Part shown: positions 33,856-45,100 of the stretch, piece by piece
Layout: each line of letters opens with the position of its first letter
How positions within the stretch are numbered: the first letter of the stretch is position 1
NCBI GenBank assembly: GCA_963674455.1
Contig: CAVMBE010000105.1
Span: 1-64,000 of the forward strand
Length of the DNA: 64,000 nucleotides
Reading direction: 5' to 3'
From: Lecanosticta acicola
Taxonomy: Eukaryota > Ascomycota > Dothideomycetes > Mycosphaerellales > Mycosphaerellaceae
Notes under the pieces: generated by a model
What the model saw: only the letters and a program-made list of their open reading frames with translations
Database searches by the model: none
What the model was told of the DNA's origin: nothing
Position numbers and translations under genes: made by a program

Positions 33856-36480
33856 CTATCTCAACTCCTTCACCGCACTCTGAAGCTTCTCACGAAATGT
33901 TCCGACGGGAGACCAGATCGGTGCTGCTGAGGATGACGGCGACGGCGATGGCGACTTCTCCGGCTCCTTTCTCATGTTCATGATCGCCTGGCTGAGTTGG
34001 CCGAGAGTCTGCATGTGGGTTCTAACCCTGGACATTCTCGTTGGAGGCCTTCCTCCGATCCACTCGCGGACTGTTGCGAGAATAGCCTCTTCCTTGTGCT
34101 GGAAGTGCTTCTGGACTACCTCCCTCCACATCTGCGGGCACCGTTCCGGGTCCATCCAATCGAGCATTGCATGCCTGACGGTCGCGGGACGGACGTGACC
34201 GGTATAGACCTTGCTCGCCTCCGATCCATATTCTTTCTCGTAACCTGGCTCGTTGCAGTACGGCTCGGGACAAAAGATCATTGATCGAATTGAGAGCAAA
34301 ACCTGAAAGATGCTGCTCTCTGCTGGGTTCCATTGGTTACCCCAGGTGCCCAGCAACGAGAGACAGACTTTTCCGTCGGTGTACAGGTTCGGGTTGAAGC
34401 GAACTGTGCCTCGTCCAGTTGTCCTGAAGTGCATTCGGGGTGGGACGGATGGGTAGTCGCCTGGGCACCAGAGGTCGAACTCGAACAAGCCGTTCTCATA
34501 TGGCGTGTCTTGCGGGCCTACCATGAGGATTTTCATCATATCTGGGCGACTGCTGCAGTAGCGCACAAAGATACCGCCAGCGCTCTGCAGCTCCGAGGCG
34601 AGAAGCTTCTGATCTTTGACGAGCTTCTTCATGCGCATGGCTGGTAGACACGTCGTGTGCGCGGTCGTAGCCTCCTTGTCGAATTTGAAACGCGCCATGA
34701 TCTGGCTCTCGTCTACTTCGACCCAAAGTTCCGCTTCTTGCCAGGTGTCCGCGCCTTTACTGTTCATACGACTGTCCTTTCTGACGACCTCTTCTTGTCC
34801 CTGTCCAGATAGGTTCGCTTTCATCTGGCGCCGCAACTCTCTTATGCTCCTGAAGAGGCCACGACATCTACTGGCATCGCTGTCGTCGTTGGGGTCTGGA
34901 TGCTTTAACGTATACTTTGCCAGGGCGGACAAATCCTTCATGCTGGTGCTTAAGGACTGGGTCGTTTCCTCCTCTTCGCCGCTCATTCGAGTCGGACTTC
35001 CCAGCGCTACCCTCAACAGGCTGTGACCGGCTCCAGAGTTCGCTACTCGCCGCTTCCAGAACAAGCGGCTTGTACTAGGAAGCAATGCAAGCCCGTGCAG
35101 GAACGTTATCAGAACCTCATAGAGCTGCTTTCTCTTGGAGATGTCTTTCAGGCATCCGTTGCGCAGCAACTCCGCCGTCTTGTCGAGCAGAGAGCTACGG
35201 CTGAGGAGATCTACCAGGGTGGACGAGGCATCATGATTCGACTTGTCCAATGCCTCCATCAGCTGTGCTAGAGCTTGAAACACCTGCGCTGCCAATCTAT
35301 CCTCTGCCTCATTTTCGTCTTGGTCGAAGACAAGTGGTGCTCTGACTTTGGCTGCGGCGACATCATCGCGATCGTCAGGCATAGCGTCTTGCTTAGATGG
35401 CATAGCGTTTGGCACAGGCTTGTCAAGCGCCTGATTCCACGCAGCTAGCTTTCGTTGCTCATGCCCTTGGGTCTGCGACGGCATCTCGAGATCGCCTTGG
35501 AACAGCAGCGCCATCTCTGACAACTGTTCATTCTTCACCAGCGGCTGTTGCTTTGGCTCCTGGAGCTGTCCTGCTAGAGGCGATACTCTGTCGGCAGCGG
35601 GCTCTTCTCCGACGTTGTCAAGTTTGTTGTGTGTCGGACAGAAGTGTTGAAAGCCTTCAAAGTTCGTCGGAGCAGATGGTGTCTGCAAATTCTGGCTTTG
35701 GTCCAAGATGTTGCCCACTAAGAAATCAAGATCTTTGAAGAGCGATTTGCCTGCAAACGACGGACCTTGAGACTTGGTCTGAGCATCGCCGTATCCTGAA
35801 AGATCTTCCACTTTCCCAGACATGCCACTGAACACGTGCTGCGGCGGCTTAGGGAACGTTGTCCAGTCAGCTTGTCCCTCAGATTGGTTCTTCAGTGTGC
35901 TCATGCTGTTGTTGGACAACATGGAATCTGGAAGCTGAGACATCCATCCTGGCGCCGATGACTCGTGGCCTTGGAAGGCCTCAAGAAACCCATCATCTTC
36001 CGCATCCACCTCGTCCGGATCGAAATCCAGCTCCGGCGCGTATCCAACCCCGTTCGGCATTCTTGATCTACGCTTCCGCCGCGGCTCGCTTGAAGGCAGA
36101 GCTCTCCGCAAAGCCCTCTCAGTCCTGAATCGCTCCATCTGCCCATCAAAGCCACAAAGCACAACAAAAATCAGCATCAGACGGCCGTGGTCGTTGATCG
36201 CCTGGAACAGATCTGGCTTCCCCTCATCCATTCCCTCGCGTAGGCTGTCGAACAACTGCATTATCCCCTCGCGGGATTTCAGGTTCTCGGGCAACGACGT
36301 GGCGAATTTTCGCGTCCGATCCGCCTCGGCGCTGTGATCCAGTCCTTCTCCCTGGTCCTTGCTGGCCATGATGTTGACGAGCGGAAAGGCCGTCGCGCAC
36401 TCGCAAGGTAGGGAAGGATCGCACAGTTTGAGTCTTTTCCGTCGAGATTCTTCGTGGTCGTCAGGATGCGCCGTGGACAT
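33856..36480 (-). CDS. Large ubiquitin-conjugating enzyme (UBE2O/BIRC6-like UBC fold)
   Basis: Single-exon protein of 874 residues. The UBC fold lies near residues 617-800: YENGLFEFDLWCPGDYPSVPP, then FNPNLYTDGKVCLSLLGTWG, where the Cys at about 706 is the expected catalytic residue. The usual HPN tripeptide is NPN here, and the long LLGTWGNQWNP insert resembles UBE2O and BIRC6, the giant E2/E3 hybrids, rather than ordinary Ubc proteins. The C-terminal extension after the UBC fold is helical (EAILATVREWIGG). The first 600 residues are largely disordered, with a short helical N-terminal block (residues 55-120, SREGIMQLFDSLREGMDEG). There are no BIR repeats. It probably loads ubiquitin (or another modifier) and helps choose its own substrates; the latter is inference. 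The gene overlaps no neighbour. Confidence 0.85.
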   Translation of the reverse strand: MSTAHPDDHEESRRKRLKLCDPSLPCECATAFPLVNIMASKDQGEGLDHSAEADRTRKFATSLPENLKSREGIMQLFDSLREGMDEGKPDLFQAINDHGRLMLIFVVLCGFDGQMERFRTERALRRALPSSEPRRKRRSRMPNGVGYAPELDFDPDEVDAEDDGFLEAFQGHESSAPGWMSQLPDSMLSNNSMSTLKNQSEGQADWTTFPKPPQHVFSGMSGKVEDLSGYGDAQTKSQGPSFAGKSLFKDLDFLVGNILDQSQNLQTPSAPTNFEGFQHFCPTHNKLDNVGEEPAADRVSPLAGQLQEPKQQPLVKNEQLSEMALLFQGDLEMPSQTQGHEQRKLAAWNQALDKPVPNAMPSKQDAMPDDRDDVAAAKVRAPLVFDQDENEAEDRLAAQVFQALAQLMEALDKSNHDASSTLVDLLSRSSLLDKTAELLRNGCLKDISKRKQLYEVLITFLHGLALLPSTSRLFWKRRVANSGAGHSLLRVALGSPTRMSGEEEETTQSLSTSMKDLSALAKYTLKHPDPNDDSDASRCRGLFRSIRELRRQMKANLSGQGQEEVVRKDSRMNSKGADTWQEAELWVEVDESQIMARFKFDKEATTAHTTCLPAMRMKKLVKDQKLLASELQSAGGIFVRYCSSRPDMMKILMVGPQDTPYENGLFEFDLWCPGDYPSVPPRMHFRTTGRGTVRFNPNLYTDGKVCLSLLGTWGNQWNPAESSIFQVLLSIRSMIFCPEPYCNEPGYEKEYGSEASKVYTGHVRPATVRHAMLDWMDPERCPQMWREVVQKHFQHKEEAILATVREWIGGRPPTRMSRVRTHMQTLGQLSQAIMNMRKEPEKSPSPSPSSSAAPIWSPVGTFREKLQSAVKELR

Positions 36481-38000
36481 GCCTCGTTTGTGTGAGGTAG
36501 GTATGTCTTCCGAGAACTTCTCCCTTTTTATCTCCGTTGGAGAGAGCTACGCTGTGCAATGCGGCGGCTTGATCGAAGTCTGGTCTGTGACTCCGCGGTC
36601 GAGAGCGATTCCAGGAAAAAAAAGCACAAATAGTAGAGTGGTCTTTAAGGTGCGGGTGAGGCCGAGGGCGAGCTTGGCGCAAAGGCTATGCTAAACGTCG
36701 ACTTCCCCTGAGCTTTGGGAATGGTCATATCTATCCATTGGGAGGGAGAAATAGGTAAGCAAACGTCATTCGAGCCACATACTGATTCATCGGGGCACTG
36801 ATTGGCTGAGGCGAAAATTTCGCCCATATTATGAGCGTCGTTGGTGTCGCCTGAGGCTGCGAGGTCTTTTCGTGAGAGGCGTGCCAGCACTTTCTTCGAG
36901 GCTTCTTCCCCTTCACATTTTGATAGCTCACGTTCCTGCTGATGCAAGGTAGAATTGAATGATTGATTAGAAGCCCGCTCCATTGCATTGCTGCTACGAG
37001 CAAGCAAATGTGCAGGCAATGTACTTGAAAATGGCATTTTGAGGCAATAACATCCTATCCGCTTGGTCCCTCTGCGACGAGATAATGGCGACAATCACTT
37101 GTAGCAAACAACCCACATACTACTTATCTGACAATGCGGACACGGCTTTTACGTTGTCACTGCCCTTTTTGTGTATTCAAGCGGCACGCCCCTAATTGGC
37201 AACGGAACTCGAACGGACACGATGCAGGTGACGATAATCGTAAAGAAAGCGAAGATAGCGAGCACTATGGCGAAGAACATGGTGAGGAGAGCGAGGAGAG
37301 CGAGGGTAATCATAACGACAAGCAAGAGGAGGATGAAGAGAAGGACGAGGAGACCGGCGATAGGGAGTCAGAGGGAGCAAAATGAATACGAGGACCCCAG
37401 CGCTTCAGACGATGAATACCCGAAAGATGAGGATCCCAAAGAATCAGACGAGGAGATACTATCAGCCACCGTAATAACGAAACTGCAGGTTCCCTCTCTG
37501 AAGCTTGTGCTCAGCAGGATAATCCCTTACCTGATCGAAATGTTCCCTTAACTTTCACTGTGCTCATCCCTCCCGCGACTCCCGAAATCGCAGCACAAGC
37601 TGCTTAACTACAAACCGTAACATCCAATTCCTAAGTGTCCGTCCAATTGTTGACTGCTCTCGCGGCTAATATCAAGAATACACTCAGCTCAATACGGCAG
37701 GATATCCAGAATTGAACTCGACGGAGGGATGTGAAGGAGAATTGCAAGACTGCTCCAATCGGGGAGGATTTATGGGAATTTGGAGTGCGTACGAGAGGGA
37801 GCTTTGAGGTTGAGGTCTCGGCCAGGCGAGAGAAGCAAAACAATGTTGGAATTGAGCTTTGCAGGGTGTCTGCAGTTATCTGGGTAGTGAAAATGATCCA
37901 AACGAAACGTGAACCCAAGCTACTCAGGCGCGGTCTCTTGTAATATCCTACAGTCCAAAACTCCGATCTTTACCAGCACAAAGACTCACCGTGACTGGGC
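36481..38000. other. Intergenic with acidic gene-like remnants
   Basis: No intact gene. Between about 37210 and 37480 (+) one frame encodes a Glu/Asp/Ser-rich stretch (SEDSEHYGEEHGEESEESEG) that ends at a TGA at 37383, and the next frame continues equally acidic (EDPSASDDEYPKDEDPKESDEE). This looks like one acidic coding stretch split by a frameshift or a missed intron. A frame at 37731-37943 is open but has no ATG. Confidence 0.4.
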
Positions 38001-38299
38001 ATGGACCCGCTGAAAGCGTGTCAGAGACCCATCACCTCTTTGGAGACATCCTCTACTCCAGACAAACGTATCGCTTACATATGTAGAGATGATGTTTCCC
38101 GTGACAGAACGTTGCCCGTCAGAATATCAATCCAAGATGCATTACCTTCCTCCACCGCGAGTTTCTGCAAGCGCTGGCAGCTAGAATGCCCCATCTGTCG
38201 GGATGAAATCACCTCGCTGAGTCAAGACAAGCTACAGACACACTGTTTTGCGCAGACTGCTTGAAGCAGTGTGTCGATAAGATTTCCAAATATCCTTAA
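38001..38299 (+). pseudogene. RING-finger-like fragment, frameshifted
   Basis: From the ATG at 38001 the frame carries LECPICRDEITSLSQDKL, a typical first half of a C3HC4 RING. The expected second half (FCADCLKQCVDKISKYP) continues in a different frame from about 38245 and stops at 38299. No GT-AG intron fits between them, the central Cys-x-His pair is missing and no final CPxC is present, so I read it as a broken fragment. The acidic remnant at 37210-37480 could belong to the same former gene. The assignment rests on short motifs only. Confidence 0.35.
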
Positions 38300-38331
38300 T
38301 GTCGAAGAAAGCTATTCTAGAAGTCTATGTC

Positions 38332-40111
38332 TCAGTCCCGCTTCGACGTCGCCGCCAGTATGTCTCCGCCATCTAGATCGTCGTATGAATATCGTCACAA
38401 AAAGGCCAGGCTAGAATCAAAGACGACTAACCTCGAGGGAATCTATCTTGTAGTCTGTACATCAGGATCGTACCGAGGATCGCGAGGCCGGAGAACAGGG
38501 TCATGACCTGATATCCGTAATCGTAGTGCGGAGCGTCGTAGGTCGGGAAGAGGCTCACTGCGGATCTCGGAGTTAGGAGAGTTTATCGCTTATTAGCAAG
38601 AAGGGGTCAGGAGCTATACACGCACAGGGAATGAAGGCGTTGAAGCTGTATGAGATCACATTCCCACTAGCAACAAGGAGTTGTCGGAGGTGAGGATCGC
38701 TAGCAGTCAGACGATGGCCCCAAGCCTGAGCAGCAAGCAGTCAGCAGGAAATCCGGACGGGAAGGCGTAGGAGTGGACTTACGATGTTGATCGGCTGCGC
38801 GGCGTATCCGACATACAGCAAGTAGTTCGCCGACATGATCGCTGCTTTGGGCACATACCATATGGAAAGGGTCATATTGGCAGCCATGACTAGGATTTGG
38901 ATCGCAACGATAGTCGTGGCGGGACAGCCTAGGTTGTCCACCAGGATGCCCACTGCAAGGGATGAGACAATGCTCAAAGCACTTCCAGCTGTCGGGATGA
39001 TGTTGATTTCTACTACGCTGTAGCCTTCGGATTTGAGCCATAGGTTGAAGTATTTCAGTCCGGAACTTGCTTGGCCGACCATGCTACGAATAACAGTATA
39101 GTCAGAATCATGGATTGGAATTACTGCAATCGCCGTGGTCTTACACATAAGGCAGCAGCCAAAGCCACAGTCTCCAGTTGAGGAACACTCGGACGACGCC
39201 CTTCAACGACAACTTCTCCGATTCATAATGGCCGTGCCTTTCAGCTCGGTCGACGCCATATCGTTTGTCCTGCCGGTCTTTAGCGAGGCTCCACGGCTGA
39301 CACATTCGCTCCTGACCTCTTGGGACAAGTAGAAAGCCCGGGTAGTGTGCGGCAAATCCGGGATCGCAAAGAAGCCCCAGAGAGCAATCGGAATGCCAAT
39401 GAGACCATCTACAATGAACATCCACTGCCAGCCTTGCAATCCGGAATGTCCGTCGAGACCAGTATACAGCGCAGCTTGAAGGTATCCGCTGAACATGTCT
39501 CCAATAGCGCTGGTCTGCTCGAACAACGCCATACGCTTGTTCAGTTGCATGGCGCCATACCAACCCCCAAGCAGAGCGGAGAAGCTCGGAAACACACACG
39601 CTTCAGCGAAACCAACCAGGAAGCGCAGCGTGTATAATGTCGTTACATCCTGTGCGAAAGCCATTCCGATCACCAAAACGCTCCAGACAATCTCGCAGCA
39701 AGGAATCCAGAGGCTCGGACGGATAAGTTGGATCTGGATCATCTGAGCAGGCAAGGTCCCCAGCATGATGCCAATGTTGAAGTATGTATTCAGCCAATTG
39801 CGTTCATTCCCATGGAGAGATAGATGTTCCAGCATGCCGCTAACGAAGGCATTGCTGATGTTGGTCTGATCCAGCTGCTTGATGAAGTAGGCCAGACACA
39901 TGTAGGAGAACATATAAGTGTCGAGTGTCCGAATATATCGTCTCTCCCGTGGTGGTCCTGAGAAGGAGTCCCAGAAGAGTCCCAGGAACTTTCTCCATGC
40001 TGGAATCTTGTCCTGCGGTGCGAAGTCTGTCTCTTCCGTCTCTGGTGGTGGAATCGGAGTTACAGTAGTCAGCCCAACAGTGTGTTCCGTCGCTTTGTTC
40101 ACGGTTGCCAT
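38332..40111 (-). CDS. MFS transporter, DAL5/anion:cation symporter family
   Basis: Plasma-membrane permease of the allantoate/vitamin-type (ACS, 2.A.1.14) family; likely substrates are small organic anions or vitamins such as nicotinate or pantothenate, not decidable here. CDS = complement(join(38332..38372, 38432..38557, 38626..38725, 38783..39083, 39145..39269, 39317..40111)), 495 residues, about 12 helices. Signatures include DQTNISNAFVSGM, RFLVGFAEACVFPSF and the central loop QEDKRYGVDRAERHG. The start is the first ATG (MATVNKA); an upstream in-frame GTG is not used. All six exons join in phase, and without splicing the frame breaks at each junction. Intron 1 is 47 nt with an atypical GTCAGG donor. 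It is the most intron-rich gene in the window. No transcription-factor neighbour suggests its inducer. Confidence 0.88.
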
Positions 40112-40828
40112 CTTGTCGAATTCCGTATTGGTGTAGGGAGACGTCGATGGCCGGCGAAACCTAGGAGAACTAGCAATCCGCGATTCTAAAGGCACTGGCC
40201 AATGCGATGTCCGGGCATATCGGCCTCTTCACAAGGCCCGCTCGGGTATGAACGTCTCCATCGCAGTCGACTGGAGCGAATTGCATGCACCTCCTGCCTT
40301 TAGAAGCGTCATGTAGTTATGTGAATCTCTCCGACCGAATCCGAGTGAAGTTTCATGCAGCCAAGACACCTTGATGGAGGACTTGCAGGGCTCCAGCCGA
40401 CTGGCGGCTATCTCGTGACGCCGATAATATCTTGACTATGGGGCCCGTCTTCGACTAGACCAGTTATAGATCAATCTGAAGACCGAAGATAGGCGGATTA
40501 AAGTCTCGTGACCCGTCACGTGTCGTCTCCGCTCGCACCGACCCGCATTCATTCATTCACTTACATAATCTTGTGAAAGCCGAAAGCGAGATGATGTCAT
40601 CCGATGTCGCCACTCGCGCCCCGCCACGAGCTCGAGCTGTTCCCTGTCATCAATTTGATTATTGATGATTCTGTGATTCCAAAAGATGTTTTCTCTTCCG
40701 ATACACCTTCACCTTCACCACCTTCACCTTCACCACCTTCACACAATATCCACCCGACTCGCCCACGCCCAGCAATCAACCTGAATCTCCCCACCAAACT
40801 CCTCCTCGGCCTCCTCGGCGCCTACACC
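40112..40828. promoter_or_regulatory. Divergent promoter between MFS transporter and MsrA
   Basis: The two genes diverge from here. Possible sites include CACGTG-like GTCACGTGTCG near 40516 (an E-box-like palindrome). A TTCACC-type tandem run at 40706-40740 lies in an open frame upstream of and continuous with MsrA. I see no other gene. Confidence 0.45.
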
Positions 40829-41496
40829 ATGGCCAACCTGCTCAACCGCCTGATGCGCCCCTTCACCACCAGCACCCTCCACTTCGCCCCCGAGACCCCC
40901 TCCGCCCCCATGTCCCTCCCCGAAGGCGCCCAGCGCGCCACCATCGCCGCCGGCTGCTTCTGGGGCGTCGAGCACATGTACCGCCACGACTTCGGCGCCT
41001 CCGACAAGGGCCTCCTCGACGCCCGCGTGGGCTACATCGGCGGCGACACCAAAGACCCCTCCTATCGCGCCGTCTGCTCCGGCCGGACGGGCCACGCGGA
41101 GGCCTGCCAACTCATCTACGACCCGCAGAAAGTCTCGTACCGGACTCTGCTGGAATACTTCTACAAGATGCACGATCCCACCACGAGTAATCGCCAAGGT
41201 CCCGATGTGGGGTCGCAATACCGGAGTGGGATTTTCTATCACGATGAGGAGCAGAAGAAAGTCGCGGAGGAGGTGACGAGGAAGGCGAATGAGCAGTGGT
41301 GGAAGGGTGGGATTGTGACGGAGATCCTGCCCGCGGGGGAATGGTGGGATGCGGAGAAGTATCATCAGTTATACCTGCAGAATAACCCCGGTGGATATGA
41401 GTGTCCGAGCCAGTAAGTCACACCCCGTTGAGGAGGCGATGGGCTGTTGCTAACCAGGCGAGCAGTTTCTTGAGGAAGTTTCCGGATCTGCAGTAG
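40829..41496 (+). CDS. MXR1: Peptide methionine-(S)-S-oxide reductase MsrA
   Basis: Repairs oxidised methionine (S epimer), using thioredoxin as reductant. CDS = join(40829..41412, 41466..41496), 204 residues. The catalytic GCFWG motif has Cys at 43, with the following VGYIGG and SGRTGHAE blocks. The 53-nt intron (GTAAGT, CTAAC branch) attaches the last ten residues (FLRKFPDLQ), replacing an apparent early stop after SQ. A C-terminal Cys in GYECPS (192) could resolve the sulfenic acid. The residues before the domain (LLNRLMRPFTTSTLHFA) could act as a mitochondrial presequence. An upstream ATG at 40604 is in frame without a stop and would add 75 residues containing Ser-Pro repeats, so two isoforms are possible. 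Third codon positions are strikingly C-rich in the first half. Confidence 0.92.
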
Positions 41497-42132
41497 AGGT
41501 GATATGAGCATGGAGGGCTATGTTGTATGTAAGAACAGGCACGGAGAGAAATCAACAAAACGGAGGAGGAATAGAAGACACACAGTGCCCCACGAAGCAT
41601 ACAGTACATCCTGAAGCATTGCTGAGCCGCACGATATACCGGCAGCAGTCGGTTCCACGGGAGACAAAACTCCAGTGAGACGAAACAAGATTCCCATCCA
41701 TCCCACTGGGACTCTGTGCCTCTGCGGGCAACTTCCATTCCTCGTTCTGTCGCTAAATCTACAAGCAATAGGCTCATAACAATCCGAGGGCACAGCCCAG
41801 AGAGCGCCTCTGTCTCTCTCTTCCATCCCGTCCAAGAAGCTCGCCTGCTAGGTAACACAAAAAGTTCTTCGAATCGCTCGCTCGCTCGCTTCGTCAAGGT
41901 AAAAAAGGGGGGTATCTTCTACTATGTCCCAAATCTATCCTTCCCCTCCTGGTCCTTTTTCATCTGCTTCTTCCGACTTTGTACTTTCAACATCGTTTCT
42001 CTCGCTTATGTCCCTTCGTCGTCGATTCTCGTTTGAAGCGTGTCGCAAGAATGAACGAATTGTCTTCATCACGGAAAAAAAGAGGTGTATCGTATCGTAT
42101 CACATCCCATCGCACGCACACCATCATCATCA
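41497..42132. other. Convergent 3' flanks
   Basis: No gene seen between the converging MsrA and propeller genes. Confidence 0.5.
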
Positions 42133-45100
42133 TCACATGACGACACACTTGCTATCCCGCTTCGTCAACCACGTCACCACGCTCTTGGTCTCCATCATGC
42201 TACTGCTCCCTTCCATCTGCCCTTCATTGTACGCGGAGGGCGCGTAGGGGTCATGCTTGCGGGTCTTCCGGAAAAGACCCCTCTTCTTCGCCTTGGGTGC
42301 GAGCGTCGGCGTCGGCGTCGTGGGACCAGGGCTCTTGGGCGGCTCATAGACACTCCTTCGCGATCGGCTGGCGTGCGTGCTTCCGCTGGTTCGCGGTCGT
42401 GGGGGTACCGAGGCGGCTGCGGGCGGATGCCATGCGGTGATGGGGTGTGCTGCGGTGCCCGCTCGCGTGGTGTTTTGTCGATAGGGGACGTGGTCGGGTG
42501 GCACCGCGGGAGGGAATAATGAGGCCGAGGCCTGGGCAGCGGCAGCGTTGCGGAAGGCTTGCATATGCGGCGGCATTCTCCTGCCGCCTGTTGCAAAGGA
42601 GGAGGGCTCGCTGGTGCCGCTCAGGCTGGTCGCGTAGGAAGACGAAGAGCCCGGGGGGCGCGGCGGCGCCATGTGTCCCGGGGGATTGAGCAGGGAGGTG
42701 GAATACCGATGGGGGCTGCCTTGCGGTGGTCCAAACGGGCGAGACGGCTCGGGCTGCACGGGCGAGATGGCGTCCCAGGGCTCGTCTTCTCGGATTCCAG
42801 CAGACCAGGGCGGCGCAACACCACCACCACCACCACGCCTGATGGACCCAGCGGCAGAGCCGGGATCCGCGATGGGGCTGACGTTTCGCCAGTCGCCGAT
42901 CAGGCTGGGAGGGGGGCCTGTGCCCATGGGCGAGACGGCGTTGCTGTACGCCCGTTGCAGACTTCGTGGTAGAGACGAGATGGAATCGACGGTGCCGGTC
43001 CTGACGGGAGGCGGTATGGCGTTGAACATCAGGGTTCCTTGCGCGGGATCGATTGAATCAAAGGTACCAGAACCGGGTTCGGGAGTGTATGATTCGTATC
43101 CTGCACCCCTGAGTGTTGGTATGAAGTTGTTCACGGCATCCGGCCTTGTGGCTGAGGTGGGCGTCGACAACTGACTCTGTTGCGTGCCTCCGGATTGTGG
43201 TCTCTGTTCCATTGCCTGTTCTCTGACAATTGCTGCTCTAGCATTTGCAGCTAGAAATGCCTGTTCCGCGCTGAAGTTCTCTCCAATATCCGGCGGTGCA
43301 GTCTGTACGACCAGTGAGCTTGACCCAGCGAGAACGCCATTCGGCGCTGTAGCAACAGCTGGCTTCGAAGGATGCATGGCGGCCGGGTTGTCCAGTCCAG
43401 CCATTGCTCGGTACCTGCTGGGCAACGGGGCGTTGGGCTCTTCGGTGTATTCAGGCAGAGGCAGGAAGTGCCCATTGGAACCCGAATTGGCTCGCTCTCG
43501 TTGTCGCTCTTCCAAGGTCTGGAATCGATGCCGCTGGATGTTCGAAGCAGCACGCTGTAATGATGCCTGTGACCGCGGCGCTCCTGGGGCGTATGGCTCT
43601 TCGAGGGAGACATCAGCCGGCTCGTTGTTCTCCATCAGATCCGGTAAGCTCCTGGCGGCGTCTGAAGACATGCTCCCGATCAATTGCATGCTGTTCCGAT
43701 TCCTACTCGCACCCACATTCCCATACGCGGGCCCTGCAATCCGGAGCGCCCGCCCACCGTACGTTGTTGCTGCTCGGCCCAGTGTCGCCGGCCTCGAGCT
43801 CAGCCCACCGCCTTTGCTTTGATTCACCGTTCTCCTCCGCACCAGGGCAACCTGCTCTTGGACATCGACTTGCTCCTCTTCCAGCACCTGCGGTGGACTC
43901 TTCCCTAGCGTGAGGCAGAACGTCTGTCCCGGTTGCCCGGCAAACTGGGGATCAAAGTCGAAGAGGATGATGCGGCCACCCTCGATATCCTCCACGCTCT
44001 CTTCGCTGATTCCAGCCTCAGTGACACCGCCCGGGCTTGTCACTATCAATCTCCCCTTCGCTCCCGTCTGGTCGTTCAAAGGCGCCGGTAATGAGCTTGG
44101 GCTGTGAACCCACCGTGCCTCACTGAACGGACACCCATATCCCTCATCTAGCTCGTGGTCAATGCTATGTGCCTCGACAGTTGTAGTGTCCTCGTCGACC
44201 TGGTGTGGAACTATGTATAGGCGAATCGTGCGGTCATTCACAATCATTGCAATCGTATCTCCATACTCGTCGATGGACGGACAGCTGTGGATCGCCGCAC
44301 CCAGACCTCCGCATGTGGAGAGAGGCGGCGAAATGACTACTGGGAATTCAATGTTGCCGTACTGCATATCGCCCACGTTCAAGATGCCGAAGGTGTCTTC
44401 TAATCCATTCCACGCGAACAGGCGCTCGTTGCAATCCGCTCGATTCTCGCGCAGGAATACGGCATGGCTGCTATTCCGAATGTTCTCGGGATGCAACAGC
44501 TCCGAGCACCAGGCCTCCTTCAGTTCTTCGTGGGTGGGCACACCATTTGGATCGGCCGGAAAGACTGGCACAGACGTGACCACTGTCGAGGAGACATTGA
44601 TCCGCGTGGTTGTTCCCAGTAGGGTCGAGCCATCGTCTGAGAACTTCAACCGATCCATTTTGATAGATCTGACTGCTCTCCGATCGGTAGGAAGTGCGCT
44701 TGCAGCCAACGAGAATACCTCGACTCCTCCCTCGAATGCTGCAGCCAGCAGTCCTCCCGTCGGAGCCAGTGCGATGCAGTTTGTGGGGAAATCCAGCTCA
44801 ATCGTCCTGGTCCGCCTGAACTGCAGTCCTGTGTCGTAGATGTTGACCGTGTGGTCGTCCGCGAGGATGGCCATGGTGTTGCCCTCATCGGTAAGCTCCA
44901 CGGCCAGAGGTCTCCTTTTGAGCGCATAGTCCTGACTTATACCCATCGGCAAGGCATTTGTGGACAGTACGTACAGCCTGGCGCTGTTGTATGCCGCTAT
45001 CTTCCTGCCACTGGGCGAGATGGAGAAGCCAAATGCCTCTCCGGTGGGACATCCCGCCGACGCCGTCGCCGTGTTCGATATCAGCTTGATGATGTGTATC

